NCBI GenBank assembly: GCA_001931905.2
Contig: MSJI02000185.1
Coordinates: forward strand, 1 to 64,000
Source: Cladosporium sp. IMV 00045
Lineage: Eukaryota > Ascomycota > Dothideomycetes > Cladosporiales > Cladosporiaceae
Length of the DNA stretch: 64,000 nt
Reading direction: 5' to 3'
The notes under the pieces are model-generated. The model worked only from the letters and a program-made list of their open reading frames with translations, did not search any database and was not told the DNA's origin. Positions 20,401 to 30,627 of the stretch are shown here, in pieces. The number at the start of each line of letters is the position of its first letter. The stretch's first letter is position 1. The position numbers were made by a program, and so were the translations under genes.

Positions 20401-21282
20401 AGGCACTCCAGTAGACTGATATGTGGAGTCGTAGTTGGCATACTCGATGAGGACCGACACCTCCGGTGCACCACTGCCTAGCGCGTTCTGGACGCCCTCT
20501 GAAGCTCTTGCCCTCAAGAGCTGTCCGACAAGTCTGGTGGCAATGGGTACTCCAAGGCTCTCATACGGGGGAGGCTTCTCGTCTGGGAGACGGAGAGCAG
20601 TCAATTCGATTCGCGGCGGCAGTCCAGCGTAGGGTGATAGCGTTGGTCGTAAGAACGGCATAGGGTTCACGAGGGTCAGGTCGGACTCCGCAATACTTGT
20701 GGCTTTGCTAGCGTCGCCAAATTGAGAAGTCGAAGGGTAAGTGGTCGCGGCCGGCTGTTGTGAGCCTTGGTCTGCAGAGAACGTCGGGTGTTCTCCTCGT
20801 GCCAGGGCTGTCCGGGATCTGGACAAGTCATATAAGGTATCGTTGGAAGCAGTGAGGTCGTTCAGAAGATCAACGTAGCGAGACTCATCAAACGGAAGTG
20901 GACGTTTGAGTTTATCGCCTGTCTTGATTGCCTCGCCGCCAGACCGCACATTGTCGAGCTCATTGATGACCTCGCGAACATTGCCCAGAACGCTTTCAAC
21001 AATCTCGGTCAAGCCGGCTTTGGCGACAGACTCGTCGATATCGCCATCTGGGCCGGTAGAGTCTCCACTCCAGGCAAGACCCCATGTGATGAAGCGGTCC
21101 TTCTGGATGCGGAATTTGCGTTGCAACGCCGTGAACTGCTCCGGAGTTTCTTGGTGGGTAGCAGCGAAAGGGTTGATGTTCACGTTGGTGATGGCACTCT
21201 TCTTGGCATCTGAATACAGCTTGGTGAGATGGCTGGACTTCTCAGGCAAACGTGCCAGGTTGGCATGTCTGTAAGCCTCCAT
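17494..21282 (-). CDS. HeLo-like / pseudokinase-like / trypsin-like fusion protein
   Basis: Single exon, 1262 residues. Residues about 1-155 resemble fungal HeLo-type domains (LQRKFRIQKDRFITWGLAW, then a helical stretch). Residues about 275-570 look kinase-like (IGLVYDLPY hinge region, PHGNINSSSVIF where HRDxKxxN is expected, ADLKFDLYSLALVLLEIG), but the catalytic HRD is missing and no DFG is seen, suggesting a pseudokinase. An IQ-like motif (IIQKRWRERTERC) lies near 688-700. From about 880 there is a trypsin-like peptidase: MSVHHML (His 899/900), EIDWALFEL (Asp 1042) and GGDSGAWV (Ser 1141), with a long acidic insertion between His and Asp. No signal peptide, so intracellular. HeLo proteins drive regulated cell death in fungi; a role in self-recognition or defence is inference. 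Confidence 0.72.
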   Translation of the reverse strand: MEAYRHANLARLPEKSSHLTKLYSDAKKSAITNVNINPFAATHQETPEQFTALQRKFRIQKDRFITWGLAWSGDSTGPDGDIDESVAKAGLTEIVESVLGNVREVINELDNVRSGGEAIKTGDKLKRPLPFDESRYVDLLNDLTASNDTLYDLSRSRTALARGEHPTFSADQGSQQPAATTYPSTSQFGDASKATSIAESDLTLVNPMPFLRPTLSPYAGLPPRIELTALRLPDEKPPPYESLGVPIATRLVGQLLRARASEGVQNALGSGAPEVSVLIEYANYDSTYQSTGVPPPLQRLEALSMALMPMRTDSQHNISLLGYFEDPRAPRIGLVYDLPYSVQNRLHATAISSAETLAPLSLLNLIRKARPIQPSMGDSEPPPLEARFKLALRLTEQLQDLHLRQLPHGNINSSSVIFAMTSNEASSRRLKCLRSPIWSSFDVFSKSSVEGLGLQSNLNIYRHPNDQPYAPQREIIADLKFDLYSLALVLLEIGIWQSLGDMYKPKYSISDFKLRLEKLWTPKLASRCGSAYMRAVQACLQAADDGEAESLTTAGIYQKVLTQLRRCCLMDAEAEESSAEPEIPSYLAELSSGTRQLPELPPELPARRMTDTTNLERVQSSPSTAPSTISRYSSFSNLANAVPGPAPTPTPIRRRPVPSRSNTVPPEQPRSKSPAVGSFQDFKKKVVIIQKRWRERTERCRAVRSQAPPTEPSFDVSAIRARTSGAVVKMKPKLMEFPLLDIPQAIRDDWNHNTAVKLGRLVAKALKGSLESSSIELTSYGETPETARPTYLVTCSSTQNVKQILKRHFRCDPNACYVRVQKGKITRCRKSRRESAAQQALRSMAPRYEQDFEAGNPDYQPQPMCGASIGAYKDEVHLPPVSFGGTVNIDGRPFGMSVHHMLEEDEDDEEADEGGEDDDDDSSDTSSVLSMSDDDSTVRQTSTLSDVSLDEDLQAEGDIGGVTPGEGMEIDITQPALDDAISLNLHADEEDEDDEDSGIDEDHILSYKLGQVHASSGLKRTAFHSTETGYRGISSSLPQEIDWALFELLPPRVHPYNVVRGGNKYCDKSSSPTSSSSPDCFPVSIKPSSALAGAKVHCLGRTSGLACGVISSTMELLKLHGRSTFSASWTVHGGFGVGGDSGAWVVSSDGKVCGHVLAERAGRTYICPMDLLFEDMRETLGARVIELPVRGGEKGRDRKGARSNGFAVKEREESVEAAVSRLTLGDCGGSGGGGGGVPVPYAAMRCEGEKMARYGEPLRSAG

Positions 21283-23286
21283 CTTAGAGTGGCATGGACG
21301 GTGTTGCGGATGTTTGCCGGTGCGATGGGCCTAGGACAAGGCGATGGACAGTCTCCAGATAGTATTCATGCTTTGTGTAGTTCTTGTCTGTGGTTGATTA
21401 ACATGGTGAATGCCTACGAGAGGTGAGGTTGACAGGGAATAGTGGCTGCCTGGGCCTGTCGCAAGCGTCTCTCGCTGTGCTGCGGCTGTTTAAGCTGTTG
21501 CCTGGCTTTGCTGCCGCCAAAGCTGCTGGCTGACTGGGCGAGACTGTCTGGACCCTGAAAATCTGACCTGCTGTGAGGAGGATGCCGCGCGGCTGAAGCA
21601 TTTCCCGGGGTAGAGAGAGACATAAAGGTTACAACAATCATACATGCATGCGGGACATGGTATACGGTGGGTAGTGAAGAATGGCGGAAGAATATATTTG
21701 CACGCGCTGTATATGCTGCGGAAGACATAGCGACTGGAGATGGAATGTGGAAGTGGAAAGCGGCTCTGGTCACGAGGATTTTGTCTGCTCTCTGTAGGCA
21801 TGTATGAGGGCGGAGTGATGGTATTAGCATGTGTTCGCCACACACTACAGTTAATGCCTGCATCCTCTGACGATGACGATGATGATGCATCTTCTTCTGG
21901 TGTCGCGTCCATGCCAGACAACGAGCGGACGTATGAGCGCAGTGCGATTGCGAGAGATTAAGAGCTACTTCGGCGTGACGACTGCCTAACAAGAGCACAA
22001 CCAGGAGACGACAGAACCTATTGCTGATACCTACAGCGAAGTAGATGTCCCTGAAAATAGATCCAGGGTATATTTTGACTAGGATGAGCTGTATCTTTGA
22101 AGGCACGTCCTTTCCATGCTATACCTGGCAACTTATCGGGCGTAAGACATCAAGGACCAAGAAATTCCCGCCATCTCCACGGGGCGAGACAACAGAAAAG
22201 ACCAAGAAATCCGACACGGCCTTGATCTCCGCTCCTAGAAGCCAACCCAGCTGCTGGGTGTCTAGTTCATCTAGAAATTTCCCTAAACATTCCATGGATA
22301 GGTGCTAGCTGGATGCACTCCAGATATAATCTGCAGCTAGAAGGGCGCCAGTTCATGTGCAGTCATCTCACATGCATGGCTGACCGAGGTCGGAGGACGG
22401 CGAATGGCGGAGGGAGTTACCGGAAGTGGTCTCATGTTGCACTGTGCGCCGTATCAGATGGGAGATTACGAGAAATGGCCTGATTGTCCTTAGGGCCGAT
22501 CAGAGTTTCTCAGAACCAGAAGGAAGGCCAGTTGGTGTGCAGTCCCGGTGTTGCGTTGAAATGCCAGTGAGATCCTTAAGCCACGTGATGTTTCTCATCT
22601 CTCCCTTTCTGAGATCGACATCTCCTTTGATGGTTGGGATGATCTGGGCGAGTGGCCAAGGTGTCGGGACGGACGGAGTCTGTGCTCACTTTCTTCCTCT
22701 CTTTCTTTCTCCTTTTATCAGATCCTCTCTCCCTTCGATCAGATTGCCCATCATCGTCGTTCTTATTAACCAGTCACCTAATCAGCCGCCTCACATTTCC
22801 TGTGGTCCATTTGTCGATACAGCAGTCACCAGCCGAAGAAAACTGCCAGAACAAAGAAGCTTTCCAGTTGCGATTAACCAGAAAAAATATCTCGGTTGTC
22901 ATATTCGGCAGCGATCGGTACTTGTGGGCGTTGGCGAGAAAAGGCGATTGCAGCCGCTGCCGGAGCGAGGAAGAATCGTCAATTCGCGACTTTCTTGGAG
23001 GGTGAGTAAAGCAAAACCCCACCGCAGCCGACATCTCGTCATCAACTGCTGCACTATTATTACTCGCCATTCCCCAACTTCACTCAATCAATTCCGCGCT
23101 CTTTGCCTTTTATACCACCAAACACCCACCCCTCTCGCCTCATTACCAATGCCACTCCAATCCCAGTCCTAACCCTCGTAATCAGCATTACTCAACCTCT
23201 TTTACGAGTGATTCTACTTCACCAGCCCTCACGACCCCGCCGCTCGTCCCCATCGCATCCTCACACAACCCACCACCACCACCACC
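21283..23286. other. Two-kilobase divergent intergenic region
   Basis: It lies between the starts of the HeLo-like gene (-) and the reductase gene (+). No gene or RNA recognised. The last 180 bases (about 23103-23286) are strongly C/T-rich and end in a run of CAC triplets just before the ATG, a common leader type for well-expressed fungal genes. Confidence 0.5.
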
Positions 23287-25407
23287 ATGGAATCTTCATC
23301 CCCTCCCACTCGTCGCCATTCCCTCGCCTCTCTCCCCTACCGCCATCATCCTATACCAAACACCGCGACGAGCCACCCCGACAACCCAATTCCCACAGAT
23401 CCCACCGTCTCCCACCAAGTGGCCAAGATGCCACCACAGACCAGGGCACAGTTCGCCCTCACAAGATCAACACGCTCCAGTGTGGAAAGTTTGCGTGCGC
23501 ACATCGACGATGCTAGCGACTCCGATGCGCCTTCAACGCCCTTGACCGAACCTCAAGAGGGTTCCGCCGACGAAGGCATCGACAAACTCCCAGAGCTACC
23601 AACAAGTCCTGTAAGAGAGCGCAAGCGTAGAGCAAGTACAACGTTTGCTTCCAACCCGGAAGAGATTAGGTATCTCCTGGGTAACAAGATTGGCACTCAG
23701 TACTTGGAGAAGTTCTGCGGTGCAGAATACTGCTGCATGAACGATGCCTTGCCTCAGAGGAACACCAAGCCGGATTTCAGGCCTATCGTTGCGCCAGACA
23801 ACGATGCTTTCCGGTTCCTGTCTCCCAACCTGCGCTCCCTCACGCAGGATACCACCCTTACAAAGATTACCGACATGCCAGAAATCAGACTGTCATTTGG
23901 AGGCATTCGACGGGAGTCCATCTCCAAATTCCCCGGAGAAGGCCACGAACACAGCGCCAGTGCGGTCAATGTTCGCCCTCCTCAATACATGAAGCCACAT
24001 CCTCCATACGATGTCTTCAATGCGCCAATCTACGGAGCTCGTGAGCTCACAAAGCCTGGAGCTGAGAAGAAAACCTTCCATTTCGATATCGACGTCACAG
24101 ATTACCCCGAGGAAGGTGGCGTTGACTTCAAGGTCGGTGGTGCTGTCGGTGTCTGCCCGCCGAACGACCCAGCTGTGGTGGAAGACGTCATGGACCAATT
24201 GGGTGTTCCACGCTTCCTTCGCGACAAGCCAATCCGCCTTCACACCACCGGTGGCAGATGGCCAACCATCTGGGGTGATGACACTGCCCGCGAGCTTGTC
24301 ACTACTCGTCGCGAGATGCTCACGTGGACGGTTGATATCAGCTCTACTGCCCCAGCCAGACCTCTCTTCCGTGTTCTTGCAGAATACGCCACCGCAGAGA
24401 ATGAGAAGAAGATTTTGATGTACCTCTGCTCCGCACAAGGCCAGGCCGCTTTCTGCGACCTCCGTACTGGTCCACACATCACTCTGCAGCAGCTGCTCCA
24501 CGCATTCCCTTCATCCAAGCCTCCTCTCGAGGCTGTCCTCGCAACCCTTACCCAACTCATGCCCCGCTTCTACTCTCTCAGCAACGATCCTCACGTTTCC
24601 TCTGCCCGTGGGGGTCTCGCCGGGCGCCGCTTGATCGAAATGGCAGTCACCATCCACGAAACTTCCTCCTTCACCGGTTCTAACCGCACTGGTGTCGGCT
24701 CCGGTTACATGGAACGCCAAGCAGTCCAATTCGTCGAAGCTGAGAAGCGAGCTGTCGAAGACGCCGAGGCTGCAGGCCTACCAGCACCAGTACCCGGTGT
24801 CGCGGGTCGTCAACTCAACCTCCACATTGCCATGTTCCGCGGCCTGATGAGCAACCCTCTTTCAAAAGAATTCAACTCCGACGGTCCCATGATGCTCATC
24901 GGCGCCGGTGTCGGCATGGCGCCTTTCCGCGGCTTCATCCTCAACCGCCTGAAGAACGCCAACTGCGCCAACAAGATCTGGCTGGTCCAGGGAGTGCGCG
25001 ACGCCTCGCTCGACGAACTCTACTCAGGCGAGCTCGGCGACCACGAGAAAGACATCAAGAAGGTCGTGCAAAGCCGTGCACAACCACCTCCGCCCACAGC
25101 CGAGGAGATCGCCGCCGCCGTCGCGGAGGAGAACGCACCCATGGCAGTCAAAGAAGAGCGCAGCTCCCAACGCGTGGCCAAGTACGTACAAGACGAAGTG
25201 CGCCTGCAAGCCGACATTGTGTGGTTCGTGGCCAACGCGGTCGACGGACGCGTCTTCGTGTGCGGCAGCTCCAAGGGCATGGGCGAGGGCGTGCAAAGCG
25301 CGCTCATCGACGTGGCCATGGACAAGGGAAACCTCGACTACGAGACTGCCGAGCAGTTCTGGGAGCAGAAGAGGAAGGACGGGCAGTACATTGCCGAGAC
25401 TTGGTAA
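23287..25407 (+). CDS. CPR/CysJ-type FAD-NADPH reductase without FMN domain
   Basis: Single exon, 706 residues. The first 130 or so residues are low-complexity and Ser/Pro/Arg-rich. A FAD-binding region follows (FHFDIDVTDYPEEGG; RFYSLSND, the RxYS site that binds FAD). The NADPH site is GAGVGMAPFRGF and VFVCGSSKGMG, and the protein ends YIAETW, where the terminal aromatic stacks on FAD in this family. Cytochrome P450 reductase and sulfite reductase flavoproteins have a flavodoxin domain before this module; none is visible here, so the electron acceptor is unknown. An alternative start is Met at 23428. No membrane anchor is seen. The family fold is sure, the physiological role is not. Confidence 0.82.
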   Translation: MESSSPPTRRHSLASLPYRHHPIPNTATSHPDNPIPTDPTVSHQVAKMPPQTRAQFALTRSTRSSVESLRAHIDDASDSDAPSTPLTEPQEGSADEGIDKLPELPTSPVRERKRRASTTFASNPEEIRYLLGNKIGTQYLEKFCGAEYCCMNDALPQRNTKPDFRPIVAPDNDAFRFLSPNLRSLTQDTTLTKITDMPEIRLSFGGIRRESISKFPGEGHEHSASAVNVRPPQYMKPHPPYDVFNAPIYGARELTKPGAEKKTFHFDIDVTDYPEEGGVDFKVGGAVGVCPPNDPAVVEDVMDQLGVPRFLRDKPIRLHTTGGRWPTIWGDDTARELVTTRREMLTWTVDISSTAPARPLFRVLAEYATAENEKKILMYLCSAQGQAAFCDLRTGPHITLQQLLHAFPSSKPPLEAVLATLTQLMPRFYSLSNDPHVSSARGGLAGRRLIEMAVTIHETSSFTGSNRTGVGSGYMERQAVQFVEAEKRAVEDAEAAGLPAPVPGVAGRQLNLHIAMFRGLMSNPLSKEFNSDGPMMLIGAGVGMAPFRGFILNRLKNANCANKIWLVQGVRDASLDELYSGELGDHEKDIKKVVQSRAQPPPPTAEEIAAAVAEENAPMAVKEERSSQRVAKYVQDEVRLQADIVWFVANAVDGRVFVCGSSKGMGEGVQSALIDVAMDKGNLDYETAEQFWEQKRKDGQYIAETW

Positions 25408-27943
25408 TGCTCTCGTATTTTCTTTGAGAGAGGAGGCGTCTTTCAACACTGCCACGTCATCGTCTTTTCTTGCATTTCTTCGGATTTCCTTAGTTTCTAT
25501 TTGGTGATGAGGGAAAACGCATAGCGGGCGTTCTATTTCATGGGAGGATATTGTTATCTCATCGTTCTTTCTTTCTGCTTTCGATCGGAGAGCCCGGCGT
25601 TTAATCAAGAGGGAATCAACATTGATCATGGGAAACGGGTGGATTTTTGTAATTCTGTTTCGAGATTTTCTTGTCGTCGCCACCGCGATGGTGGTGATGG
25701 GAGGTAGTCTTGCAAATACTGTCGCTAGTAATGCGAAGAGAATATTACCACGAACGCCCATTTTTACTTGTAATTTTGTTCTTAGGTTGCAATGCGTTCC
25801 TCTCAAGCATCCTAGTGTTCTCGTAATGCGGTCTCGATAAGAGTCGAATTCTACACTTGTCAAATCGATGAACGTCTGTGATGTGTAATAAGGTATCTCC
25901 GGGTCGGTATACCGAACAGCATTGAGCAAACTGCAGAGGTTTGGTTGACACTGCAAACCAATTGTTATTCAAGGCTTCGTTTACTTGCCCGGTCAATTCT
26001 GATCAAGTGCAGATAGGCTCCGAAGAACGCAATTGCTTATACATGTAGTCTGGTACGGTAGCGGAAAACGAGACCTCATCAAAGGTCGTGTTCAATTCTG
26101 GAGAAGCTTATACTCTTCCTGATCAGGAGTATTACTGGTATTCTTATTAGATTCATAATCCGCCAGATCTGGATTATGATGGCAAGTGAGAATCTGTTGA
26201 AATTGCCGGATCCGGCCATTCTAATTTGAATATTCCACGAATCTGCTTCTGATCGAAATCCGAGGGTATAGTATGCGCAGCCTGATGTGAGAAGACATCT
26301 CAGTTGGGCCAATTTTGCCCCAGCAAGCAAGTTCATAGAACAACTGGAGAGCATGAGACCAGTCAGGCTGCTCACCGCCCTCAAGTCAGCCGTCTGCTTT
26401 CCAAGAGATTCTAGGCCGTGAACATGAAACATCTGCCCTCCTGCAAGGTCACCAACACTACTGTACGCCCATCACTCCCCGGCATGGATATACATGCCGA
26501 CAGCCAGCCTAGTGGACGCTATTGCGAATTTCCACCAGGCGGAAGGAAATCCCTCATGCCTCCACCGCGGGTGTCCGGGGGGAACGCATGGAGTAAAGAG
26601 AAGGGGAAAATGCGGTGAGATTGTTTGTGGGTTCCTACCAGTACCACAGGCAGTACTAGTGAAGTGATGAACGGTCGTTGAAATAGACTTCTTGGCACGT
26701 GTTCAAGAGCTGCTAGAGCGCAGAGCAGAGCCTCATCAAGCAGCAGAGAATTTGCAGAGAAGCTCTCTCCAACTCCAATTCATCCATCATGCATCCTTGC
26801 GGACACATCTCGCATGGGTTCCTCAACTTACGCATGCAGATGCCAACCTAGGTGACTTAACCTAAATAAACAAGCAGCGTGGCAGCTCGACGTAAACAAC
26901 GACATCCACCCGGATCCACGCCATCACGGGCCCGGATATCCATCGCTAGGGCGGCGCTTCCCCAGAAGGCCGGCACGGGCGATTGCCGACATTTGCCACC
27001 GAATGGAAAATTCACACGCTCCGTATCTCACTAAGAAACTCTGCTATCGCCCTTCATGTCTGGAATAGGCCATGCTACCGCTTGGCTCACAAATGGTGTG
27101 ACGCTCATCGCGCCCTGATCTCCAATGCGGAGGTTAGCACTCCGCGTGATTGGCGTGGCCTGTTTGTTGTTTTGTTGGCCACGAGACCACAGCACAGCAT
27201 TACTCGGCTGGGATTGCTCAGAGATCTTATCAGCTGCTATCACTAAGGTATCTGTACCACGATGACGTCGACAGCGCTGAAAATTCGTAAACAGACGCCG
27301 AACTCAAGACGAATGGTTCGTCAAGGATGAACGAGATGCCAGCTTTAGACCACCTGGATTTGCTGCAGCATCGCACCTCATTACCAATGATCTATTAATA
27401 ATGGACCTCGAATCTGCCAGGTAAGACTCGTTCGACCGGGCACGACGGCTCGTCTGGCTCGACTGGTGCTGTAGGGCTGTCGTCGCCTTCACCGAACAAC
27501 CGACGACGCGAAACAGCATTCGGGCGAGCTGAATTCAGCAAGCCGGCGATCCAGTTGAATGCCGAGAACAGAAGATTAAAGTGGACTCTTTTCTTGCACG
27601 TCTTTTTTCTTCCCACTCCGCACCCACGAGTGGCTGGCCACGCTTCTGTTGTCTAAGGCACACCGATCGCTCTGACCGCTACCCGTGGAGTCCGCCCCGT
27701 TAGTCTCTCAACATACGGACCCCTCGAAAAACTGCTCGCCCACCGCCGCCCCACCCGACAGTGGTGATGATGACGTCCCAGGTAGATAATAACGTAGGCT
27801 GCTTCTTCGTCAAGGTGAATCTTACTCGTACAATCCCTTCCTCCTTTCTCACCTACATCTCTTCTTACGTCTCATCAACGCCCTTATCCCCTTCTCCTCT
27901 ATTCTCAGAACCTCCCTAATACATTCTTTCTCACCTATCAATC
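25408..27943. other. Large gene-free region and mannitol dehydrogenase promoter
   Basis: About 2.5 kb with no recognisable coding, RNA or transposon sequence on either strand. Roughly the last 110 bases (27830-27943) are pyrimidine-rich (runs of CTCCT/CTTCT), consistent with the leader of a highly expressed gene. A lineage-specific non-coding RNA cannot be excluded. Confidence 0.5.
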
Positions 27944-29485
27944 ATGCCTCACAGCACCGAGGGCGCCCTCAGGCTGAACAGCCAGAACCTGCCCAAGATC
28001 ACACAGAACAACGTCACAGCATCAAACTACGAACGCAAGAACGTCAAGCATGGTATCGTTCACGTTGGTGTTGGTGGTTTCCACCGCGCTCACTTGGCCG
28101 CCTACATCGACAAGATCCTTTCACAATTCCAATTGAGTGATTGGACCATCTGCGGCGTTGGCCTCACTCCCTGGGACGTTGCCATGCGTGACGCCCTGGA
28201 ACCCCAGGACAACCTCTACACCCTGCTTGAGCGCGGCGCTGGCGGCAGCAGTGCTCACGTTATTGGCGCCATCACCGAATACATCTTCGCTCCCGGTAAC
28301 AGCGAGCAGGTCATCGCCAAGATGGCCCACCCCGACACACACATTGTCTCCATGACCATCACCGAGAGCGGCTACTTCTACAACGAGAACACCCACGAGC
28401 TTGAGGCGGAGAACCCTGACATCAAGGCTGATGTCGCTGGTAATGAGGCGCCTCGCACCTTCTTTGGTCACGTCTACGAGGCCCAGGCTCGTCGCCACGC
28501 CGCTGGTCTTAAGCCTTTCACCGTCCTTTCCTGCGACAACATGCAAAAGAACGGCAGCATCACTCGTGCCATGCTTCTGTCTTTCGCTCGCCTGAAGGAC
28601 ACCAAGATCGCCGAGTGGCTCGAGAAGGAGGGCGCTTTTCCCAACAGCATGGTTGACCGTATCACTCCCCGCACATCCGACGCAGACAAGGAACTCCTGG
28701 TCAAGGAGTTCGGCCTTGAAGACTCCTGGCCCGTCGTCACTGAGCCTTTCATGCAGTGGGTGCTCGAGGACAAGTTCTGCGATGGTCGCCCACCTTTCGA
28801 GAAGGTCGGCGTGCAGGTCGTGAAGGGCGTTCACGAAGTCGAGGAATTTGAGATGCACAAGTTGCGTCTTCTCAATGCCAGCCACACTGCCCTTGCCTAC
28901 CTGGGTTACCTTGCTGGCTTCAAGTACGTCGACGAAGTCCTCGCCGACCCCACATGGAACAAGTACATCTCCGACATGATGCACAAGGAGGTCAAGCCTC
29001 TTCTGCCCGCCATCCCTGGTGTGGACATCGACAAGTACTGCCAGACTCTCATGGAGCGTTTCTCCAACCCCACTCTCAAGGACGAGATCGCCCGTCTGTG
29101 CATTGGTGGCTCTGGCAAGCTCCCGCAGTTCATCATGCCTTCCGTTGCCGAGCAGATCATGCGCGCCGACAAGGGTGTGCCCAAGGACGATGCCCAGCTG
29201 CACCGTCTCACTCTCGCCGTCGCCGCCTGGTTCCGCTACCTCACCGGTATCGACGAAAGCGGCGCCTACTTCACCATCCGTGCCCAGGACGAGCCCGCCA
29301 TCGAGGACTTGCAAGCCAAGGCTCGTGAGGGTGGCAAGGAGCCGACCGTCCTCATGAACATCAAGAACCTCTTCGGTGACGATCTCCGTGATGACGAGCG
29401 TTTCATGAGCACCCTCACCGACGCCCTGCACAGCCTGTACGAGGTCGGTGCCAAGGAGACCCTTGCTAAGTTTGTTGCCGCTTAA
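27944..29485 (+). CDS. Mannitol 2-dehydrogenase
   Basis: Single exon, 513 residues, close to the usual fungal length. It belongs to the polyol-specific long-chain dehydrogenases. The N-terminal coenzyme site GVGGFHRAH is at residues 42-50, and the C-terminal catalytic block is KLRLLNASHTALAYLGYLAG, whose lysine is the general base in this family. It converts D-mannitol to D-fructose with NAD+ in the cytosol, part of fungal mannitol storage and stress metabolism. Codon use is strongly biased to C-ending codons, which also opens a long meaningless frame on the other strand and suggests high expression. The CT-rich leader fits the same view. Confidence 0.95.
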   Translation: MPHSTEGALRLNSQNLPKITQNNVTASNYERKNVKHGIVHVGVGGFHRAHLAAYIDKILSQFQLSDWTICGVGLTPWDVAMRDALEPQDNLYTLLERGAGGSSAHVIGAITEYIFAPGNSEQVIAKMAHPDTHIVSMTITESGYFYNENTHELEAENPDIKADVAGNEAPRTFFGHVYEAQARRHAAGLKPFTVLSCDNMQKNGSITRAMLLSFARLKDTKIAEWLEKEGAFPNSMVDRITPRTSDADKELLVKEFGLEDSWPVVTEPFMQWVLEDKFCDGRPPFEKVGVQVVKGVHEVEEFEMHKLRLLNASHTALAYLGYLAGFKYVDEVLADPTWNKYISDMMHKEVKPLLPAIPGVDIDKYCQTLMERFSNPTLKDEIARLCIGGSGKLPQFIMPSVAEQIMRADKGVPKDDAQLHRLTLAVAAWFRYLTGIDESGAYFTIRAQDEPAIEDLQAKAREGGKEPTVLMNIKNLFGDDLRDDERFMSTLTDALHSLYEVGAKETLAKFVAA

Positions 29486-30627
29486 GAAAGAGATGGAAGG
29501 ATATCATCGACACCGGAACAAGCAATAGTTTCTCCGGTCAGAGTTAGATCTACACTTCTGGCAGTATGTCATTCGGCTCGCTGCTGGCGTTCGTCACCAC
29601 AAGGCGTCCGGATCGTCAGAGGCAGATCAACACTGGCCTTCTTCCACCATCAAGCAACAAACACCACAAGGGTACGAGAGACGATGGCACGACGTGACGA
29701 CGGCAGGACATGGCGGGTTTGCACTCGCTCGGCGACAGCCGTGTTGAGACTTTTTGATTTCCATTTGAAAGAAGCGAAGCGGTAATTTTCCATTTTTGTT
29801 TCATATATAAATACCATTTGGACGATATAGCATAGATGCCAATGTATTTCTGCATAGAGCAATTCTTGAAAACCGATCATCCTTTCACTCCTCATTTCGA
29901 GGTTACCTCCTCGACTGATCGTCCTGGTTCTGTCAGTGGTGATCACAGCGAATGCAATGCGCCTACTCGCCTTCCAGACGCATAGCATTGTTATGTCACC
30001 CAGCCATATTTGTTCGATGCCGTTGACATTGGTGCAATGAAGCGAAGCATCAACCTCATGTTCGGCTAAGTCTATTTGGGACTGGTTCTGCAAGTGATTG
30101 CCCGTTCGAAGGCTGATAAAATAATCCCCAGGATTGGATTGCTGAAACCCCGGGCTCGGCTGTAAACATTAAAAGTACATGTAGCCAGCATGCGCCTCTG
30201 GAAATGCGATTCGACGTTTGATACTCTAATCAAGTTAATTGCAAGGATCACTAGGCTTTGATACCAGGTGCAGCTTGAGAGGGTCGCAAGCCAAGCTCAA
30301 TCGCACCCAGGACCTTACGGGACACGAAAGAGCTGACTTCACGACGTCCTCTTCGACCGACCCATCGCGCCTGGATTCAATGCCTTGGCCCTGTTACGGA
30401 TCATCCTCTTCTATACGAGCTGCTTGAAGTGGCAAAAATACCAAAGAATGGACGAGGAGATTAAAGATTTCATCACGAGAAAAAAGAAACAAAAAATTCG
30501 CTTACCAATACAAGATGTCTATCAGAAGATGAAGAACAAAAAGAACGAAATGCCGCAATAAGCAAGAGCCTCGAGAATATCTGCCTGCAGAGCTCAGCTC
30601 AACGCAGACCGACCATCCCTCTCTCGC
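29486..30627. other. Gene-free stretch
   Basis: About 1.1 kb between the 3' ends of mannitol dehydrogenase (+) and the small secreted protein (-). No gene or RNA recognised; A-rich tracts around 30475-30560. Confidence 0.5.

Noticed and set aside
23268..23290. CAC triplet repeat before the reductase ATG as a microsatellite of note
   Set aside because: Short and typical of fungal leaders; not considered a distinct feature.
28121..29431. 436-codon open frame on the minus strand inside mannitol dehydrogenase
   Set aside because: It is the shadow of C-ending codons in the real gene; it has no domain, and the plus-strand protein is unmistakable.
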